Positions 48,136 to 60,147 of a DNA stretch of 64,000 nt are shown here, piece by piece. The notes under the pieces are model-generated. The model was not told the DNA's origin. It saw nothing but the letters and a program-made list of their open reading frames with translations, and did not search any database. The stretch is from contig CP154956.1 of the NCBI GenBank assembly GCA_039621445.1, positions 65,116,257 through 65,180,256 of the forward strand, written 5' to 3'. The stretch is from Euglena gracilis (Eukaryota > Euglenida > Euglenophyceae > Euglenales). Within the stretch, counting starts at the first letter, position 1, and each line of letters begins with the position of its first letter. A program made the translations under genes and the position numbers.

Positions 48136-48748
48136 AGGGGGGGGGGGGCAGGCTGGGTGGACAGTGGGGATCGTGGCAGACAAAGGCTGGCGTGCTTTCC
48201 GCTCCAGCAGTGAAAGAAGGTGCATCACAACGGGCAGGGGTTTCCTCCAATTCTCATTCGTGATATTTCGTCATTTTCCGTGCTGCGAAGAAATCGACCG
48301 GTTTGGCCCCCTTGTGCAATTTCCAACCTTTTCAGTTGAAAATAGTGTGCACATATTATTTGGCACCCAGTGGCATCTGATTTTTGGCATCATTTCCAGG
48401 CCTGAGTTGCAACAGAAAAAAAAACTACACACACCCACGCATACCTGCCCACCCACAACATGCATAAGGAGATGCTCTGTGTCGCCATTGTGGAACGTCA
48501 CAGTCGCATGACAAAAAGCGCAGAGAACGAAAATGTACTTTTATGTGGGAAGAGATTTCGATGAGCTTGCAGAGGATTTTGCAAGCGCATGGATTTTGCA
48601 TTGGGACCATCTGTCCCTATCGTGGGCTCGTTCATGTTCCTCATCTCCACTGAACTTTATTTGTTGGGAAGCCTTCAGGTTGGCCAGGAAAAACAGCGAG
48701 TCAGAACTGCAAAAGGTCTTTTGGGGAAAAAAGGGCATTGCAGTCATG

Positions 48749-49092
48749 CAATTGCTTACCGACCCCCGGGGGGGGGGGGAGGGGGGGTCACTCCACTTTT
48801 TTAAAAACCAGTCAGTCACTCATTTTCAAAAAACCAGCCAGTCACTACCCCCCCGGGGGGGGGGGGGTCGGCCACTCAGAAAAACGGCCACTTTCCAGTC
48901 ACTTTAGGCCATTTTAGGCCAAAAAAAAATTTCCGGCGCCTTCGGCGCCGGGGTCACTCAAGCCACTTTTGCCCACTCCTGGCCGACCCCCCCCCCGGGG
49001 GGGGGGGAGGGGGTCCGGGCCCAAAACCAATCAGTCACTCTGAAAAAACCAGTCACCCACCCCCCCGGGGGGGGACAGTGCTTAAGCAATTG
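48749..49092. mobile_element. Family C element with CAATTGCTTA inverted ends
   Basis: Inverted ends CAATTGCTTA and TAAGCAATTG, C/G-run palindromes, repeated CAGTCAGTCACT and a GGCGCCTTCGGCGCC hairpin. It lies between the TPR and coiled-coil genes. Weak flank similarity suggests an old insertion. Confidence 0.55.
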
Positions 49093-49564
49093 TCTGATTG
49101 CAGTTGATGATTATGATGATCCCCTGCAGGAATCCAATGGAACACCGCGGTTCCCACTGGTGAGAGTGGCTGTCAGGCAGAGCAAGCACTGCAAACTGCG
49201 GCACAGGCGGAAATACAGTTCGCGGAGGGGTGTGACAAACATGAAGAGAAAGGGGAGGTGGCTGTGAAGAATGAAGACGGACAAAAGCGGTGCGGATGCG
49301 CCCTCAATTTCCAGCACATAACGCACAAAACACACCATACGCATAACCAGACGTGTGGAAGCCTGGGAACCTGGAAGCTTCGGAAAACCCAAGGCAGGCC
49401 GGCCAAGTTCAGGAGGCCATCCGTGCCGCCCCTGAAAGACGTTGCGCCAGAGGTGGACGTCACAGCACAGACAAAGTGCCAGGGCATCAGGGTGGGGCGG
49501 AGCGCGGAGGGGTCTGTCTGTGGAGGGAGGGGGGCGGCAGTGGTGTGTAGGCAAAGGTTGGGGC

Positions 49565-52500
49565 TCAGCGGCGGGCGGCGGCCTGGGCGGCCTTCACCTC
49601 CAGCTCCAGGATCTTGTTGCGGTCCGCCTTGGCCTCGGCCTCCTTGCCCAGCATGTCATAAACCTGGGGGCACATCGCACATGTCACACATGTCACACGT
49701 GGCACACATGTCACACATGTCGCACATGACACACGTGTCACATATGTCACACATGTCACGGATGTCGTACACCTGGGTGGGGGATCAGACAATGTTCACC
49801 CCTCGGCTCCAATTCGGACCGAAAAATGGAGGGGTTGGTTTCCCTTCGGCATATTATTTTCCTTCACTTGCCTGTGTACTAAAGAGGAGATTCTGATGGA
49901 AACCAGTGGACAACAACCAAGGGGAGGTCTTCTATTCAAGAGAGGGGAGTTACAGCAATGAAAGAGCTCACGACGCAAAATCAAAATCATCGACACAGAA
50001 AGGCGCAAACATCATTGCAATACCTGGATGGAAAGTGTGGCGAAGAGGTCTGCCGTTACTGAAAGCGAAACACCTTCTATGAGCCCTGTACCACCAGAAT
50101 TCTGGGTTTTGTGTGTGTCACCATGTTTCTCCGTTTTGTGCCTAATGCCATGGGGGGGTTCCCACCTTTGCCCGTAGCGTGTACGCCTCGATGTCACTGT
50201 CGTCAAACGTCAGCACCATTCGAAGATCTGCCACTGCACTCTCCAACAGCCGCTCCCGCTCTTTTGCCCGCTGTTCCGCTTCCTCCATTGCACAGAGCCA
50301 GGCACTCCACCACCACAGGCCATCCGATGTTGATGGGCACATATGATGGGCGTGGTCTGCCACGCCGTGGGACCACGACACAACACAGCACCATGGAATG
50401 GGCATCTAAACCCCACAGCTAACAATACCCAAAAGCAATGATGGATAGATTTACTACTTTCCCTAAAAGCAATTTGGTGAAAATGTTTGTTGTGCTTACA
50501 ACTGGAGTATTCATTGAATGCTTCGATTCACCAGACAACACAGCATCTTGATATTATATACACAAATATACACAACACATATGCATACACATACATACAT
50601 ACATACATACATACATACATACATCTAAAAACATGCATCATTTTCATGTTCCTTGTGTGGGGGCAAACCAATTTGGATGCTTTTTGGCCTTCCCAATGCA
50701 AAGCTATTTGGGCTCCTTTGGGCTCGCAAAGCTTTAGGACACTGCAAAGTTATTTGGAGGCGCGTGCACACACAAGCACGCACACACTTCCCCAAGGCAG
50801 ACGCAATCACACCCCACCGGATTCAAAATAAATCCACATGGGTAGTCAGAAATCTGTCCGCCTCAACGGTGCAGGCCTGGTCGGAACTCCTGGTCCCATT
50901 GGGCGGTGCACTCGGAGGGATCCCTCGGGGCCTTCGCCTTCTTGCTGTCCTCTTCCTCCTCTTCACCACACTCCGGCCCGCGGCGTGCGGCGGGAACCCT
51001 TCGCGATCTTGTCTCTCAAAAAAGGCACAAGCAGGTGAAAGTATAGGTTGGGTCAGCGAAAGTTCCTTGGGAGGTCATGCAGACTTACTCACATACTCAC
51101 ACCCTCCCACTTATAACCCCCCCCCCTCAGGCTGACCAACCAAACCTTGACTAATAATCCCCCACCTGGGGAAAAAATGAAAAGCCGCCAAGGACGATTT
51201 TTTCGGCCGCAAACCACCCAAAAACTGATTTTTGGCAATTTTTGAGACCGACCGCTACAAAAAAATGCCACTTTTTTACCAAATTTGTCGAAAATTGCCA
51301 ATTTGGGAGGGTTTGGGGTCAATTTTGGGGGTTCGGATTTTCACCAACAATCCTTGACTTATAACCCCCCCTTTATAAACCCCCCCTTCGGCTGACCAAC
51401 CAAACCGAATCCTATAACCCCGGGGTTTACAAGTGGGGGGCTGACTCCGTCGAAATATGGGGCCGAGTTTCTTGGGGGAAATAAATTTTCTTGGGGGAAA
51501 TAAAACTAGCTTATCTGACTGCCTGGTTCCCAATAAAGGAATGAGAGCTCAGCAACCCATCCCCATCTCCGCGGCTTCAGTCCACCACCCAGTTTGTACG
51601 CGGGGCGGGGGGGTGGCCCCGGTGATGGGTTGTCGCGGACCGGGTCCTTGTCACAGCAGGGCACACTGACTACACTACCCCAAACCAAAAGAAACGCGGA
51701 TGCCCACTTCGTCTCCCTATGAATTGGCGACCACAAGGAATATGAGGCCACACTGCCGGTGGCAGTCAGCGAAGAGCGGTCATTACCCGGGGGGGAAGGG
51801 GCCCTCCTTTTGACGTGGCGAAACTTTGAAGAACCTGTGATGTTAAAATCAGATCTATCGAAAAGGATTGGGGAAATCACAAGGGGGATATGAAAGGACC
51901 AGAACGTCGGCATTCAGACAAAGCTGGTGCTTGGGTGTGATGGGAGAGGAAAATCTCGACGTCTGGTTCTGCAAGAGAATCTCAATACCAGAATGTTGGT
52001 CAGAATGGACTCCCGTCGTGGAAACGTTCATGGATAATAATATCCGCTGGTCCTTGCTTTACAACGAGGGCTGCACTACTCATGATGGTTTTCTGGACCC
52101 AAATCACCAAAAAAAAACCGTAAAAGACAAAAAATTTGTCCGCCAAAAACGTGACTCTGAAAAATAATTCCCCGGACTGAAGAACCATAAAAAAGGGTCG
52201 AAAACAAAAGTCAAGCCCCTTCAATGCCCCATCTAAAGGAATTTTGCTTCTCCCGTAACTGTACGACAAGCCTGAGTTATGCACCGAATTCGCAGAACCT
52301 TTTTTGAACCAATTTTTTGCCATTTTTGTGCCCGGTGTGGACCAAAAAAAATCACATTTTCATTTTATATTTTAGAAATCAGGTAAATGAAAATGTCCAA
52401 AAGCTATGTTGAAGCCTTGCTTAGCCCTTGAGATATGTTACTAAAAGGCACCTGATTCTGCTATTTTCGGTCATTTATTCTGGAGTTTTATTATTTTTCA

Positions 52501-55500
52501 AATTATTGCACCTTTTTATTTTTATTACTCAGTTTGATTGCATTTTTCTCATACTGGAATTTGAACAATTCCGGCATACTTGATGAACATGTATTGCACT
52601 GAACCATTGACTTTTATGATCTTCTACAAAGAGCTCAAAACCCTGGTTATAGGCCAAAGAGCAATTGGTTATTGATCAAAAAACACAACTGCAAAGGGAC
52701 TCAAACGTACTCTCAATGTCAAAAATGCACATTGACTGTGAGGGGCGATACTCCCCCCCCAGGAAAATATCCTGACCAGGGAACTGTCTTCTGCCCTCTG
52801 TGCTCACTAACTTGTCCTCTTGGGACATATTCCAGATCAGGGAAAAAGGTGGACAATTTTCGACCCCTTATACCTGCTGGCACACATCCAAACGACTCTT
52901 TGAGAGATTTCAAATTGTCTCGTCGGAAAAATTCACATTTCGCAAATTGAAAAAAAATGTGCAAACATTGGGGATGCCCACCCCGCAGTGCTGGCACCTT
53001 GTGGCACTGTGTGGCACTGCGTGGCACTGACCACTTGTTTTTGCATCATTGGCTTTTTCGGGCCATCAAAGACAATTCTGGTTGTTTTGTGTAACTTTTT
53101 GCCTTTTGGGGCCAATTTGACAACTTCTGGCTAGAAATGTCAAGCAATGCAAAAAATGCCTGCATACGCTACATCATCGAAGGTGCTTGCATGCGGGTGA
53201 AACGGCCCGCAGTGCCATGCGGTGCCATGCAGTGCTGGCACTGCAGGGTGGGCATCCCCATTATTTCCTGGCTTGTACGTGCAAAAGTTGCCTTTTCCTT
53301 TTTGCTTTAGTCCAAATAAGTCCAAACAATATGGGGCCAAGCCAACGCCGATGACTATTCAACACAATCCTCCACAGCAATCCCAGGGACGCAGCCCGAA
53401 CCCCGTCGAGAGGTGGGGGGGGGCAGGCCAGGGTGTGCCCGTCGCCCTCCTCCCGCGGCTGCTTCGCCAGCTTCTCGTCGTACAGCACCGCCTCGCAGGC
53501 CGCGATGCCCCGCCGCAGGTACGAGTACGCGTAGTCCGCCTTGATCTGGATGGCCTGCGGGCGAGGGCGGGTCCCCTCCACGGAACGGCGCGCCGCCCCC
53601 AACCGCCAACCGCCCAATAAGCCCCCCCCATCATGAATCAGCCGGACCAGCCTTGGTTGGAGGTGATGGAACTGTGCAAAAAAAAAATAATGCCTTGGTC
53701 ATGGCTTTGAGTCCGTTGCTGGAAACCTCCAGGGGGGTCTTATATTGGATCCTTCCACCGGGCCTCAAAAAATCTTTGGGATCCAGCAGGGCAGAACGGA
53801 AGGCCTCGTGTTGGGTCGACCCCCCCCCACCCGGGAGGTGGGGGGGATGGGTCGACCCCCCCCACCCACCACAGCATTTGCACCAATTTTGGGAAAACGG
53901 GGATTTTGGCCGGGGAAAAATTTAGAAAAACTTTTTGAAAAATGAACCCAAATGAATGGTTTTTTGATGGACAACTTTTGGGCATGTACAATCAAATTTT
54001 ACTGATATTTTTTTCTCTTTGAATTTTTTTTGATTATCAATGGCCTTTGAATGAACCTCTCAAAATCAAAATCTTGAGAAAATGTTGCATTTTTGGAAGG
54101 TGTGAAAAAATGGGGTTTTGGGGATTTTGGGAGGGGCCTTATCAAAATGGGCCAAAAATATACCGCGCCGGGAAAAAATTTTGGGTCCAAAAATTGGTGC
54201 CACCAGAACAACGGGGAGAGGTGATGGGGGGGGGTGGTCGACCCCCACCCACCATGCAGGGGGTGGGGGGGGGTCAACCCCCCCACCACCCTGGCTGTTT
54301 GGCCGATTCCCGTTCTGCTCTGGGGTCCAGGGTCTCCTCACCCACCAATTTTTCAACCTTGAACTGGCGGATACCAATGAATAACAGTAATTTCGCCCAG
54401 CATGCAAAACAGATGCGTAAAAGGGTGTGCCGAGCGTCAGACAAATCAAAATGGCGCTTTAATGCCCCCAGCATGAAGCATGGAAGTCTACTTCTTGGGG
54501 GGGATTCAAAGGGTACCCAAATAGAAACGCCTTCAACTCAGGTTTCCTGCAATGTGACCGAATAGTGGCCTGGGGGAGGGGCTTCGATTGCGGTGGGGTT
54601 ATACAGTCCAACTATTCTGCATTGCAGGATCCAAGGGACAGCGGGACTTCAACGGTGCAAAGGATGGCTTCATTTGCCCCTCCTGACCAAGCCTTCCCAG
54701 ACAGCCCTGCCCCCCACATGGGCGGATTGGATGCGCCAAGGGTCAGTCCGGCCCGGTCGATGCAACCGCCCAGCACACCTGCCCGTGGTCTTCCATGGCG
54801 CTGCGGAAATCCTTCCGGTCAAAGTAGGCGTTGCCGCGGTTGTTGTACGCGTAGTAGTTGTTCGGGTTCAGCTCGATCGCCTTCGTGAAGTCGGACAGCA
54901 CGCTGGCAAACTCCGCATTTTTCAGCTTGAGACCAGGGGTATTCTTAAGGACCCCTGGGGGGTGGGGCGTCCTGTGGGCCGGCTGGAAAAAAGGTGCTGG
55001 CTGGACCCCCACTGGGGGTCCAGGGGGGGGGGGGGTCCGGCCACTGGGGGCTGGACCTGGCTAGTACCCAAAAAATGCCCCAAAAAGTCCAAATCCAGCT
55101 GGGTTGGCAATTTTCAGCAAAAATGGGGGTGAACCCCCCCCCAAAAAACACCCAAATTTGCCATTTTGGGCCATTTTTTTCTCCTTATTTCAAAAATTTT
55201 CGGCGCTTTGTGCCGAAAACTTTTTGGTCCAGCCCGGTTTTTTTGCCGGGCTGGCCCGAACTTTATTTCAGCAGAGCCCCAGGGGGGGGGGGGGCAGCCG
55301 GCTGAGAGAGGTGCTGGCAGGCTGGACCCACCCCCAGGGGCAGGGTCCTCTCCAGCTTGAGAAAACCTCTGCTTGAGACCCGGCAGACGTCGTGCCTGCC
55401 AGGGACAGTCAAAGTGGTGGGAAAAAAGGCTCAGACGCCGCAAAGCGCCCAACTAGATTTCGACCCCGCCATCGACACCAAATACCCTGCAAATCTTTTG

Positions 55501-58500
55501 AGTGTCGGGGTTGGACTTAAAATCTTTTGGTTTTTGGGTGGTGTGGTACAGAAGTGGGAACCCGCTTCCATATTTCGGGGGAAGTCGAAAACTCGCTTCC
55601 TCCTGTACTTGTGGAGACGGCTAACGGTTGGGACAAACCAGACCAACTCGTTGGTAGCCAGCCTTCCCACAAAACAATTCCAAACCGCCCACCCCTCTCC
55701 CCCGGCATTCGTGCGGCATATGAGCAATGGCCCAGATGAACATCCCATCGCAGCACAAACTCAATAGCTGACCACTCACCGCCACTCAGAGTGTCGTTCA
55801 CATGCCGTCCCAGCTCAAATGGGCGTCTGCCAACCCGATGAAGTGGGTTCCCGCGTCATCCCCCTGTTTGACCGTCAGGCAGGACATGGCCGTTCAACTG
55901 GAAATGGTCCGACAAACGTGGTGTTCTGCTTCCTGCTGGGCATTGTAAAAGTTTTGGTGTGCTTGCTCTCCAAACATCCTCCACAACAAAGGAAGTGATT
56001 CCTGCAAGACCCGCTTCCCCTTACACTTTTGGTCCTTGCAAAACTCCCATTGCAGGTGGTTTTCTTTTTCGACACATCAGTGCAGCAAAACAGGCAGTGA
56101 CAACACGTTTTCAGTACTTGAAAATTCCTGGCACTTTTCGCTTATCCTGACCAGGCCTGCGCTTACCCACCGGGGGGGGTGCCATAGGGTGCTTGCCCCT
56201 AGCAGGCACATCTCCCCCCAGTGGGAGTGTGGGTCCGGGGGGGGGGCAGAAAATTTTCGTTGAAAATGGCCTTTTCCGGGCCCGGAAAGGAAAGGCGCCG
56301 GGGTCGGAGGGGGGTGCCTGCTATGGGCAGACACCCCCCCAAAAACCTTACCCCTCCCAGGGGGGAGGGGGGCGGATTGGGTGCTCCAGGGTGCCTGCTC
56401 CTAGCACCCACCCCCTCCCGTGGGGTGGGCACCCGACTAAGCCCAAGCCTGATCCTGACTCAAATTCAAATTTTACGCCTCTCGCTCATTTTAGCCTGTT
56501 ATACGCTGAACCAAACTGCCAGCAGAAACGGCCCCAAAACGGACCCCCCCCCAGAAACAACTGAATTTTGGGGGGTTCCCCAAAGCGGGTTTCCGATTCA
56601 ACTTCCGCCTTCGAAAATTATTGGGCGAATTACACCGCCTAAAAAGGGGGGCAGAGGGTGTGGTGCCCACGACATAACCTACAACTGGCATGGAGTGGCC
56701 TAGACAGACAGGTAAACAAATGCATTGGCACAAACCTGTCGTGCATTGCCACGCATGTTGTAGGCGTGATCGTTGTCCGGGACGAGCTCGATGACATTGG
56801 AGTAGTCCTCGATGGCCCGATCGTAATCTGAGCACAGGCAACATCACGTTGGTGAACACATGTGTCTCCCGTACCTCGCACAAACCATGAATGCACACAA
56901 TCACTCATTTGCAATGGGCAAGGAAAACCTTTCATTTCCCCTGGTGGGAATCAGCCTGAAGCAGATATCCGTCCTCGAACCCTTAAATGCGTGTAACCAG
57001 GCAGATAACAATAAACAACACCTGGAGGGGGACCGACCCACCCATCGGGGTGCAACGCAACCACACAATACCCTGCAAGGAAAAAAATGAACGCAGCAGT
57101 GCACAAGAAGGCTTGGTTGACTGAAATCTCGCTTAAATAATAGACATCACATATACCGTGTGTATGTGTGTGTATATTTGTGTGTGTGTATAACCAACTG
57201 CAAGGGTATGATAAAAACATAAGCCTTCTGGCAAAGAGAACTGAAGAAAATTTGGGTTCCAGGGGTTCCCCGGACCCGGGAGGAAGGGGCGTACCCCCCT
57301 GTGCAAAACCCACGCTCACTTAATGCCCTGCCATCCAGGGTGGGCAAACGGGCTGCTGGTCTGCTGCCGCCTAAGTCCCATGCCCTGGCACTCTCGGCGG
57401 GGGCCACACACCTTGGATGCACTCGTACGCGCCGCCCCGGGCGGAGAACGCGGAGGGCTCCTCCGGGTTCAGCTCCAGCGCTTTGGAGAAGTCCGCGATG
57501 GCCTTGTCGTACTCCTTCAGCTCCTTCTGGGCCCGGCCCCAAGCGCCGATGGTTCTCTAGAAGCCCAGGCCCAGTCACGCCCAGTGATGCCTGGTCACAT
57601 ACAGCCACGCAGCCACGCCTGTCAAGCCAGGTCACACGCCATCACGCCCAGTCACGCCCGGTCACATGCGGGTCACACACCATCACGCCCAGTCACGCCC
57701 GGTCACATGCAGCCCCTATCACGCCGGGTCACACGCAGTCACGCCCAGTCATCACGTGCAGCCATTTCATTGGTGCTTGCATGTCCCCGGTGCAAATAGG
57801 CCTCCGCGTTGTCTGGATTGAGCTCGATGGCTGCAGCGAAGGACGTGATAGCCGCCGTCAGGAGGGGGGCAAGGACGCTCTGAGCCTGCCTCAGAGTCCG
57901 TTTCAACCTGGCTGAGTGTCCACCGAGAAGACTCGTATTGGCACAGGGTGTGTGGACAGCCCTCAAAGCAAGCAAGATGGTTGGACGGACTGGAAAAATA
58001 ACCATTTTTGGCGGATCCGCGGCCGAGAACGAAACACAAATTCCGTTTCTGGATGTCTTTTCCTTCCGAGGGCCGCGCCCCCCTTTGTTTTCTGTGCAGA
58101 GGTCCACGTTGCTACTACCCGCCCTGAGCCCTGGCATCTGTTCCCCCCCACACATGCTTCTCGGCTCGCAACCCCCACCATCCACCCCGTTGCACTACGG
58201 CTCCTTGTCTGTTTATGGCCGGCGCTAACGTCGCTTCTGGCTCAGTTGTGTGGTGAGTGGCCAGGGACCCCTTACGCCAGTACCTTTTTGTTGCTCCCCC
58301 TGGCCGGGTGAGTGACTCTGGTGTAATTCCAGCACTGTGGGGGCTTACACTCACCTTGTGTGGTGGGTGGGGTTCCCGTGGGTGGGTCTACACCCTTCCG
58401 CCTCAGTGCTGCTCTGACCTCCTGCCCTCTTCCCATCCACCCCCCCCCCTGGCCGGGGCATACTTCCCCTTGTCGAACAGCGCCAGCCCGGCGTCCACCT

Positions 58501-58591
58501 GCTCCCGCGACTCCTTCAGCCGCTTCTCGTGCTCTTTCTGCAGCCGCTTCTTCTCCTTCGCGGAGGGCCCCTTCGGGCTCTTGGACGCCAT
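49565..58591 (-). CDS. Tetratricopeptide-repeat (TPR) protein, 328 residues, nine exons
   Basis: Exons: 58455-58591 (ATG), 57783-57853, 57412-57534, 56742-56827, 54779-54928, 53441-53554, 50883-50961, 50166-50293 and 49565-49663 (TGA). The sum is 987 nt, in frame throughout. A charged Lys/Glu N-terminus (about residues 1-35) leads into five consecutive canonical TPR units to about residue 210: KYAPAITSF, AIELNPDNAEAYLHRG, ALELNPEEPSAF, VIELVPDNDHAYN and AIELNPNNYYAYNNRGNAY. Then come an acidic linker (EEGDEEEEDSKK), a short coiled coil (EEAEQRAKERERLL) and a last TPR-like pair ending AQAAARR. TPR arrays are protein-interaction scaffolds; co-chaperone or assembly-factor roles are common, but no partner is visible. 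The strict TPR spacing serves as a ruler for the splice sites: four introns (after exons 1, 2, 6 and 7), and probably the 1.8 kb one after exon 4, splice precisely only as nonconventional introns. Introns after exons 3, 5 and 8 are GT-AG. Confidence 0.88.
49670..49765. repeat. GTCACACATG minisatellite
   Basis: About nine 10-bp units in the last intron of the TPR gene, next to the final exon. Confidence 0.75.
50588..50624. repeat. (CATA)n microsatellite
   Basis: About nine CATA units in a TPR-gene intron. Confidence 0.8.
50962..53440 (-). other. Nonconventional intron in the TPR gene with CAC/GTG ends (2.5 kb)
   Basis: CACACCCTGGCC at the 5' end pairs at 10 of 12 positions with GGCCGGAGTGTG at the 3' end. 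Splicing 3 nt before CAC and 5 nt after GTG gives EEGD joined to EEEED in phase. No GT-AG alternative fits. It contains the inverted GTTATAGG-type repeat at 51105-51445. Confidence 0.75.
51105..51445 (-). repeat. Family D repeat, inverted copy
   Basis: CACTTATAACCCCCC, GCCGCAAACCACCCAAAAAC, TTTTTGAGACCGACCG and GTTCGGATTTTCACCAAC are the reverse complements of blocks at 555-935. It lies in a nonconventional TPR-gene intron. Confidence 0.65.
54934..55371. mobile_element. hAT-like MITE (family A), exact 8-bp TSD at a splice site
   Basis: Flanked by CTTGAGAC on both sides. Its left end supplies the CCTG and 5 nt that form the 3' splice site before the TPR exon 54779-54928. The interior carries GGCGCTTTGTGCC and GGTCCAGCCCGG. 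Confidence 0.75.
57535..57782 (-). other. Nonconventional intron in the TPR gene with CAA/TTG ends
   Basis: CAAGC near the 5' end pairs with GCTTG near the 3' end. The 3/5 rule joins CACCGGGGAC to GGGCCCAG, giving HRG-RAQKELKEY with exact TPR spacing. Confidence 0.75.
57575..57760. repeat. CAGTCACGCC minisatellite
   Basis: Degenerate 10-15 bp units (CAGTCACGCCCGGTCACATG and variants) fill most of the nonconventional intron 57535-57782. Confidence 0.75.
57854..58454 (-). other. Nonconventional intron in the TPR gene with CAG/CTG ends
   Basis: CAGG-run-of-G at the 5' end pairs with a C-run-CCTG at the 3' end. The 3/5 rule yields KYA-P-AITSF, the exact consensus of TPR helix A to B. It is the clearest single demonstration in this gene. 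Confidence 0.8.
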
Positions 58592-58615
58592 CGCGGGGGA
58601 TGGCCCACGCGACCC
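58592..58615 (-). promoter_or_regulatory. Candidate trans-splice acceptor and 5' UTR of the TPR gene
   Basis: CTGGAG lies 24 nt before the ATG at 58591 on the minus strand. It is a weak acceptor with a poor pyrimidine tract; an alternative CACAG lies further upstream. Confidence 0.25.
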
Positions 58616-58734
58616 CTCCAGATTGGCCCAACAACCCGGCGTGGGTTTGTCGCACAGTCACGGGCCTTCGCGAAGGAAACAGCATCTGGAAACTCTGGTC
58701 AAGGCCACACCAGTCCCCCAACCCGTAGGGGGGA

Positions 58735-58965
58735 AGGAGGGCGCTTTCCAATTTCAAAAAACAACCCATCGGTCACTTTTTGAAAACCATTATCCACTGG
58801 GAGTTTTATTCGGGCCACTCTGGCCAAACAGGCTCAAAACCAATAAACTTTGGCCAATAAAAAAATCCGGTGCCTTCGGCACCACGCGGCCACTTGCGGT
58901 CAATTCTGGTCAACCTTCCAGCGGGGGGTCCAGAGACAAAAACCAGAAGACAACCCCAAAACCCC
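58735..58965. repeat. Family C repeat, decayed
   Basis: Contains CGGTCACTTTTTGAAAACC, GGTGCCTTCGGCACC and GCCACTTGCGGTCAATTC-type blocks of family C with many substitutions. Confidence 0.4.
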
Positions 58966-60147
58966 AGTCAGTCCCCCAATAGAGTCGGGCGAGTGGTGCA
59001 GTCAACACCCCAAGCAGCAGCATTTCTCTGCTGAGGGGTGGCATGGTGGTTGGTGCGGGCAGCGACAAAGAAATAACAGAAGGGCAGAGGAGCTTCTGCG
59101 GGCACACAGGCAAGGGATGGCAGCATACGCCCCAGGCATTCTTTTAAGACACCGTTTACAACCGCGAAACACCTTTGAAAGCCTTTGAAACATCATTCTG
59201 GCAGGATTTGTCTCCGACGGAACAAAAAACCAAGTCGCTAAATCTCGGCAAACACAAGCCAGCTCCAAGGGAAAACCCATTTCTGGCATCCGAGGAACGC
59301 TGTCTATCGACACAAAGTCAAAAAATGGGTTTGAAGACATTTTTTTGTTATTTTTTTGACCCCGTTCAGCCCTTGGACCGCTTTTGGAAAACAGAATTGA
59401 TAAAGCAAACCTTAAAAAAAAAATTAAAACGCCTTTAAAGAACGCCTTTGAACTTTGAAGCGCCTTTGAAAAATATTTCTTTCAAAACTTGCCTTGAAAT
59501 ATTCCCCTGGTCCCCCCCCCAACTACCCTGGGTACGGTACCACTGGATGCCAAAATCACATGGACCCAAAATCTGGTGCTACAGGGGCCAGCGTGTGGGT
59601 CCAGAGTCAGCCCTGCAGTCAGATAGACACCTTCCCTTGAACCGTCAAATAAGTGCTGGATTGTGTGTGTGAGCTTGGTTTGGTAACTGGACTGACCAAC
59701 CTCCCACCCTGGCTCATTTGGCGTGAGCAATGCTGACCCAACGGTTGGGGGGGACAAGTTGACTCCAACAGCCATGGGGCGGGGGGTTGTATGACGTTGG
59801 TGTGAGAAATAATCATTCTGTAAAAGGTGAAGCAAAAACCAACACGGAATTGCCGTAAAAACTATTTTGAGGTTCAAATCAAAGTTCTGTCTGCGAATGA
59901 GCAAATCTTTACCGAAAAGAATACAGGGGGAAAAGAAAAGAAAATTAACAGTTAATGAACAATTAATGAAAAAAACCCTGACATCCTGAAAAATATTTTG
60001 AGTGAAAAAAATCTTCCCGCAGACATAGGGGCTTCCTGGTGAGGAGTCAACAATACCGGAACGTTGATGAGAGCGAGCGTCGCTGCAACAATGTGAGTCC
60101 TCGATCGCAGTCTGCGTTCACAACGCAACATACATATGCGGGAGGTG

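Larger units (their letters stand above)
58592..60147. other. Intergenic space between the unrecognised gene and the TPR gene
   Basis: It holds a decayed copy of the GTCACT/GGCGCCTTCGGCGCC repeat at about 58735-58965. It also holds a weak relative of the CAGGGCGGTCC element at about 59130-59460, with repeated CGCCTTTGAA motifs. No coding exon is recognised. Confidence 0.35.

Noticed and set aside
49258-49896. Plus-strand open frame of 212 residues.
   Set aside because: Antisense over the last TPR exon and a GTCACACATG minisatellite; codon statistics favour the minus strand.
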